Origin: Acetobacter aceti
GTDB taxonomy: Bacteria; Pseudomonadota; Alphaproteobacteria; Acetobacterales; Acetobacteraceae
Length of the DNA stretch: 64,000 nucleotides
Direction: 5' to 3'
Assembly (NCBI RefSeq): GCF_002005445.1
Contig: NZ_CP014692.1
Coordinates: 3,263,501-3,327,500, forward strand
Shown here: in pieces, positions 57,039 to 64,000 of the stretch
Layout: each line of letters opens with the position of its first letter
How positions within the stretch are numbered: the first letter of the stretch is position 1
The notes under the pieces: model-generated
Database searches by the model: none
The model's input: only the letters and a program-made list of their open reading frames with translations
What the model was told of the DNA's origin: nothing
Made by a program: the position numbers and the translations under genes

Positions 57039-57518
57039 TCAATGCAACGCGCGACGACGCAGCCATGCCCGATGCCGCGCTTTGGTGTAGGCATCGGGCT
57101 GTTGCCGTGCCTCCAGCCGATGGTGGACATGCCGCCAGTAATCCGGACTGACTTCGGTCGGATCGATGTCCTGCGCCTCGACCGTATCGATCGCTTCCAG
57201 CACACACTGGACGCGCGGCCATGAACTCTGGTGCAGCAACATCTCGCCACCGGGCTGCACGCAGGGGACGGTCTGGTAGTCTTCGCAGGAGCCGACCGTG
57301 CGCACGATGTCGATGTGCGATTCAACCGTGCCATAGTCGTTGGCGGCCCAGCGAACGAAGGCGAACACACTGCCGGGCGCGAAGCTCAACAGACGACGGC
57401 GACGGTCCAGAATGGTGTCCGCGAGCGGCCGACCGAAGCGCAGCCAGCGTTCGACCTGTTTTTCGATCCACGTCAGTTCGACCGTCGTGATCAGGGCGAA
57501 CGGATCGTCAGGCATCAC
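57039..57518 (-). CDS. DUF2840 domain protein
   Basis: A 159-residue soluble protein with TTVELTWIEKQVERWLRFGR, LDRRRRLLSFAPGSVFAFVR, WAANDYGTVESHIDIVR and PDYWRHVHHRLEARQQPD, the DUF2840 pattern. Genes of this family accompany traF and relaxase genes on alphaproteobacterial conjugative elements. The function is unknown. It is upstream of and co-oriented with the intact relaxase. Confidence 0.85.
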   Translation of the reverse strand: MMPDDPFALITTVELTWIEKQVERWLRFGRPLADTILDRRRRLLSFAPGSVFAFVRWAANDYGTVESHIDIVRTVGSCEDYQTVPCVQPGGEMLLHQSSWPRVQCVLEAIDTVEAQDIDPTEVSPDYWRHVHHRLEARQQPDAYTKARHRAWLRRRALH

Positions 57519-57585
57519 GTCTGTTTCCTCTTCACGGCCTGCTCATCAGGCGGCACGAATGCCGCTGAAAGAATGGAGGAACGCG

Positions 57586-58848
57586 TTATTGAGGTTGGGA
57601 TGGAGATGCCGGATAAAGCCGGCGGGCGACCCGTTCCATGGTCAACCCCTGCACGATGATGGTGAACACCACCACACCGTAACAGACGGGCAGCAATAGA
57701 TCGCGCAAGTCTCCGGGCGGCAATCCAAGGGCCAGAGAGACGGATATGCCGCCACGCAGCCCGCCCCATGTCAGGACGCCGAGAACGCGGCCTCGTTCCC
57801 ATTGACGAAGATGGACCGGAAGAGTCGAGAACAGCACGCTCAATGCCCGCACGGCAATGGACAGCGGGATCACGGCAAGTGTCGCCAAAACCGTAAACAG
57901 ATGCGGCGTGATCTCAAGGATTTCAAAACCTATCAGCATGAACAGCAGAACGTTCAGTACTTCGTCGATCAGGTTCCAGGCGACGTCGAGTTCCTTGCGC
58001 GATGCTTCATCGAAAATGGAGTGGCTGTAACGTGTTCCGAAACACAGTCCCGCGACGACCACGGCAATCGCACCCGACATGCCAAGCTGGTTGGCGATGC
58101 TGAAGGTTCCAGTCGCCAGAGCCAGCGACGTCAGCAGATCAATATGCGGATCGCGCTGCTCCTTGAGCACACGCAGCGCGATCCATCCGGTGAGCGCTCC
58201 GAGAAAACCGCCACCGAGCGCCTCGCGGCAGAAGCTCAGGGCAATCCCGGAAGCGGTCACCCCCTGGCTGTGTCCGGTCGCCAGTCCGATCGTCACACCA
58301 AAAATGACAACGCCCACGCCATCATTGAACAGGCTTTCCCCCGCGAAAACAGCCTGAAGCGGTCCCGGCAGTCCCAGACGCTTCAGCATGCCCACGACCG
58401 AAACCGGGTCGGTGGGTGCGAGGATGGCCCCCAGAACGATGCACCATGCGAAGGGAACGGTGTGGCCCAGCAGCGGGAAGACAGACCATGCCGCGATCGC
58501 CAGAAAGGCGACAGCCAGCACGGTCCCCAAGACAGAGAGGGCCATAACTGAGGCAAGCTTTGCGCGCAGATGCCCGACATTCACCTGCATGGCCCCGGCA
58601 AAAAGCAGCAGCGACAGCGCGCCATTCAGAAGGGCCGCAGGCAGATTGATAGCACCGAGCACAGATCGCGGAAGGGCCTGAAGATCATAGGCCGGAATCA
58701 GCGGATTCAGGATCATGACCAGAAGCGATGTCAGCAACGAGAAAACAAGCATGCCAATCGTGGCTGGAACGCGGAGCGTATGGTGATTGAGGATGCTGAA
58801 GCCTGCCGAGAGGCTCAGCAGCAGGGCAAGAAGACTGATCGTATCCAT
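57586..58848 (-). CDS. Na+/H+ antiporter, CPA1 (NhaP-like)
   Basis: A 420-residue inner-membrane cation/proton antiporter with about 12 helices. The ion-binding region VLGAILAPTDPVSVVGMLKR and the ESLFNDGVGVVIFGVTIGLA motif with the conserved Asn-Asp are those of CPA1 exchangers. MSGAIAVVVAGLCFGTRYSH and VLTWGGLRGGISVSLALGLP are further family motifs. It is cargo of the integrative element and would support pH and salt tolerance, in keeping with the potassium genes nearby. Confidence 0.9.
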   Translation of the reverse strand: MDTISLLALLLSLSAGFSILNHHTLRVPATIGMLVFSLLTSLLVMILNPLIPAYDLQALPRSVLGAINLPAALLNGALSLLLFAGAMQVNVGHLRAKLASVMALSVLGTVLAVAFLAIAAWSVFPLLGHTVPFAWCIVLGAILAPTDPVSVVGMLKRLGLPGPLQAVFAGESLFNDGVGVVIFGVTIGLATGHSQGVTASGIALSFCREALGGGFLGALTGWIALRVLKEQRDPHIDLLTSLALATGTFSIANQLGMSGAIAVVVAGLCFGTRYSHSIFDEASRKELDVAWNLIDEVLNVLLFMLIGFEILEITPHLFTVLATLAVIPLSIAVRALSVLFSTLPVHLRQWERGRVLGVLTWGGLRGGISVSLALGLPPGDLRDLLLPVCYGVVVFTIIVQGLTMERVARRLYPASPSQPQ

Positions 58849-59179
58849 GGCCTCTCCGCTGGCCGCTTAGGCGCTTCGCGTCAAGAAAAACCGGGAAATG
58901 GCCCGCTACCGGGAGCGCTTGACGGTTCGATGAATGGCAGAATCGAAGGCGGAAGCCGCAGTCGCCCAATCAGCGAGTCGTACTCTCAAACCAACAACTC
59001 ACCAACTTGTGATTTCTTAAGTGGCGAACAAAACGCCGCCACATGTACGCCTGACTACGTCCCAGTACGCAGCAACTGATACACGCCGACAATCCATTGG
59101 AATGGCTTGATTTTTCCGGTTGCGCAACATTTTTCAGCGCGTGATGCTGCTGTCCTCTCCAGACGGAAAGGGCAGACCG
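58849..59179. other. Divergent intergenic region, no gene seen
   Basis: It separates the minus-strand antiporter gene from the plus-strand small gene, toxin-antitoxin and recombinase group. Promoters for both sides should lie here, but none can be assigned with confidence. Confidence 0.45.
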
Positions 59180-59425
59180 ATGACGGACGAAAACCGCTTA
59201 TCGAACGCCGGACCGAATTCTCCGGTCAACGATAACAAACCCACGGACAATATCCAATCCGCCTCTCCCGATCCGGCCATGAAGGCACGAACGGACGCAC
59301 TGATCCTCATCCTGGCGCGTCTGCTGGGACGACAGATCGCCCGCGAGGAATTCGAGCAGCGGTTGGGCCAGATCGCCAACGACAACAATGCCTCTAGCGG
59401 AGACACGCCGGGGCAAGAGGAATGA
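59180..59425 (+). CDS. Small hypothetical protein of the recombinase region
   Basis: An 81-residue soluble protein starting at ATG 59180 (MTDENRLSNAGPNSPVNDNK) with GAAAGGG upstream. The N-terminal half is polar and probably disordered. The C-terminal half is a helical segment (ARTDALILILARLLGRQIAR, EEFEQRLGQIANDN). I do not recognise the family. Its position just before the toxin-antitoxin pair and serine recombinase suggests a role in the element, for example as a recombination cofactor, which is speculation. Confidence 0.6.
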   Translation: MTDENRLSNAGPNSPVNDNKPTDNIQSASPDPAMKARTDALILILARLLGRQIAREEFEQRLGQIANDNNASSGDTPGQEE

Positions 59426-59433
59426 GATTATCC

Positions 59434-59460
59434 TTGAGAAAGAGGTATTATACGTATAAT
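59434..59460 (+). promoter_or_regulatory. Promoter and palindromic operator of the toxin-antitoxin pair
   Basis: TTGAGA (59434-59439) and TATAAT (59455-59460) form a sigma-70-like promoter with a 15-base spacer. The -10 box is the right half of a perfect 14-bp palindrome ATTATACGTATAAT (59447-59460). This is where an autoregulating antitoxin would bind. Inferred from sequence. Confidence 0.6.
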
Positions 59461-59497
59461 CTGGGCATTACCATTCCTCCAACAGGATACCGCGATC

Positions 59498-59752
59498 ATG
59501 CCCACCGTCGGCGCCCTCGAATTCCAGCGCAAATTCGGCGAATTCCAGCATCAGGCCCAGCGTGAGCCGGTCGAGATCACCCGTCACGGCCGCCGCGAAT
59601 ATGTGCTGTTGTCCGCCGATCATTATGACTGGCTCCGCGCGGCGGCCCAGCGAAGCCACCGGACGGAGGATGTGTCCGACGTGGTGCTGGCCGCTGTGGA
59701 GCGCGCGGAAATGGACCCCGAGCATGCCCATCTCGACGAGTTGCTGAAATAA
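59498..59752 (+). CDS. Type II antitoxin, Phd/YefM-like
   Basis: An 84-residue protein (MPTVGALEFQRKFGEFQHQA, QREPVEITRHGRREYVLLSA, DHYDWLRAAAQRS) with the Phd/YefM pattern of an N-terminal DNA-binding part ('REPVeITRhGr..yVLlsa.hY') and a flexible acidic C-terminus that would bind the toxin. The toxin gene starts 10 bases after its stop. It probably represses its own promoter through the palindrome at 59447-59460. Confidence 0.85.
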   Translation: MPTVGALEFQRKFGEFQHQAQREPVEITRHGRREYVLLSADHYDWLRAAAQRSHRTEDVSDVVLAAVERAEMDPEHAHLDELLK

Positions 59753-59761
59753 GGGCCACTC

Positions 59762-60187
59762 GTGTCGTTTCCCGAACCCAAACCGGGCCTCGTCGTCCGT
59801 TACGATTATCTGTGGACGCATGAAGCCACGCGGGGACAGGATCAGGGCAAGGATCGTCCAGCGTGCCTCGTCGCGGCCAGCGACAGCGTGTTACGGCCCC
59901 GCTATGTCGTGCTTCTGCCGATCACGCACACACCGCCTTCCGGCGATACGGTCGGGATCGAGATACCGGCGAAGGTCAAGGCGGCGATCGGACTGGATGA
60001 TGTCCCAAGCTGGGTCATCGTCTCGGAGCACAACGTCGATGAATGGCCGAGCGGCGGCGTGTCGCCGGTCCCCGGCAAGACGGGTGTCTTTGCCTACGGC
60101 TTTATTCCGCCGGGCCTGTTTACCAAGATCAAAGCGGAATTCGTCGCCCTCGCCCGACAGAAGAAAAGCGCCGCCGTGCGTCGCTGA
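59762..60187 (+). CDS. Type II toxin, PemK/MazF-like growth inhibitor
   Basis: A 141-residue protein starting at GTG 59762 with AAGGG upstream. PKPGLVVRYDYLWTHEATRG, KDRPACLVAASDSVLRPRYV, VVLLPITHTPPSGDTVGIEI and GKTGVFAYGFIPPGLFTKI fit the PemK/MazF endoribonuclease fold, which cleaves mRNA when the antitoxin is lost. It pairs with the Phd/YefM-like antitoxin. The pair would stabilise the integrated element. Confidence 0.78.
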   Translation: MSFPEPKPGLVVRYDYLWTHEATRGQDQGKDRPACLVAASDSVLRPRYVVLLPITHTPPSGDTVGIEIPAKVKAAIGLDDVPSWVIVSEHNVDEWPSGGVSPVPGKTGVFAYGFIPPGLFTKIKAEFVALARQKKSAAVRR

Positions 60188-60223
60188 TCGTGGAGAATCT
60201 ATAAGGATAAAGGAGGTAAGATC

Positions 60224-61951
<1,728 letters not shown>

Positions 61952-61987
61952 GAGGTATTTATGATGTGTATGATGTGGATTGGAAGA

Positions 61988-62102
61988 CCTGGCGGCGACC
62001 GACTTTCCCACGACTTAAGTCGCAGTATCATAGGCGCTGGGGGCTTTCACGGCCGAGTTCGGGATGGGATCGGGTGGATCTCTCCCCGCCATAGCCACCA
62101 GG
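61988..62102 (-). rRNA. 5S ribosomal RNA
   Basis: The minus strand reads CCTGGTGGCTATGGCGGGGA at the 5' end and ends in GGTCGCCGCCAGG, with the conserved CCCGAACTCGG loop in between. The length of about 115 nt is normal. It lies between 23S and tRNA-fMet. Confidence 0.92.
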
Positions 62103-62224
62103 TCATCCAACCCACATCTGTGTGGGTCAGTGATTACGGTTGGTGTATTTTTGAAATGTGCGGCATGGATGATTTCTGTGCATGGAATTGCGTCTCCGAG
62201 GAGAAGCTTGCAAGTGAGTTCTCG

Positions 62225-64000
<1,776 letters not shown>

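Noticed and set aside
56707..57222. Minus-strand frame as a possible TraF-type peptidase gene between DUF2840 and the relaxase.
   Set aside because: No Ser-Lys signal peptidase motifs are visible, and it overlaps DUF2840 in another frame.

Overview
The window looks like part of an acetic acid bacterium (Acetobacteraceae; Komagataeibacter or Gluconacetobacter type). The grounds are an IS1031-like element of about 930 bp, alphaproteobacterial rRNA operon order (23S-5S-tRNA-fMet), several FecI/FecR/TonB-receptor cassettes and abundant IS5-family elements. The genus is an inference; no 16S sequence is present.

Layout. (1) 1-4872: a plus-strand catabolic cluster of hydantoinase/oxoprolinase A (5' end outside the window), hydantoinase B, a D-2-hydroxyacid dehydrogenase and an MFS exporter. 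(2) 4873-7660: three insertion sequences stacked end to end, beginning exactly in the MFS stop codon. (3) 7661-8983: debris made of an FRG-like C-terminus, a relaxase fragment and the 3' end of a tyrosine integrase. (4) 9217-26780: a long minus-strand iron or siderophore uptake region. It holds two FecI-FecR-receptor cassettes, a PepSY membrane protein with a small partner, ExbB, ExbD, TonB, an atypical Fur-like protein and an RND pump. (5) 26870-35100: a mosaic of broken plasmid or ICE backbone genes (LysR, ParB, serine recombinase, TrbE, relaxase, SRAP) mixed with intact trbC, trbD, DUF736 and two DUF2285 regulators. A DUF6236-type gene interrupted by one stop codon also lies here. (6) 35364-40609: a third FecI-FecR-receptor cassette. 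(7) 40787-53201: a potassium region with kdpFABCDE, an outer-membrane barrel, kup and a PsiE-like protein. (8) 53568-61951: the end of an integrative element with a ribbon-helix-helix protein, an intact DUF3363 relaxase, DUF2840, an Na+/H+ antiporter, a toxin-antitoxin pair and a large serine recombinase. The recombinase C-terminus is encoded by the antisense strand of tRNA-fMet. (9) 61878-64000: tRNA-fMet, 5S and the 3' part of 23S rRNA, all on the minus strand.

How the parts work together. The three sigma/anti-sigma pairs would each control the adjacent TonB receptor. ExbB-ExbD-TonB would energise the receptors, and the PepSY protein would handle iron at the inner membrane. Two of the three receptors are split by the same 860-bp IS, in opposite orientations, so only the first is intact. 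The Kdp, Kup and antiporter genes suggest potassium and pH homeostasis carried within or next to mobile DNA.

The most interesting signal is that both DUF2285-family regulators have their reading frame broken by exactly one base at the same protein position. In each case this falls on a Phe UUU codon followed by a pyrimidine, which is what programmed +1 frameshifting (as I recall for FseA of ICEMlSym) would look like.
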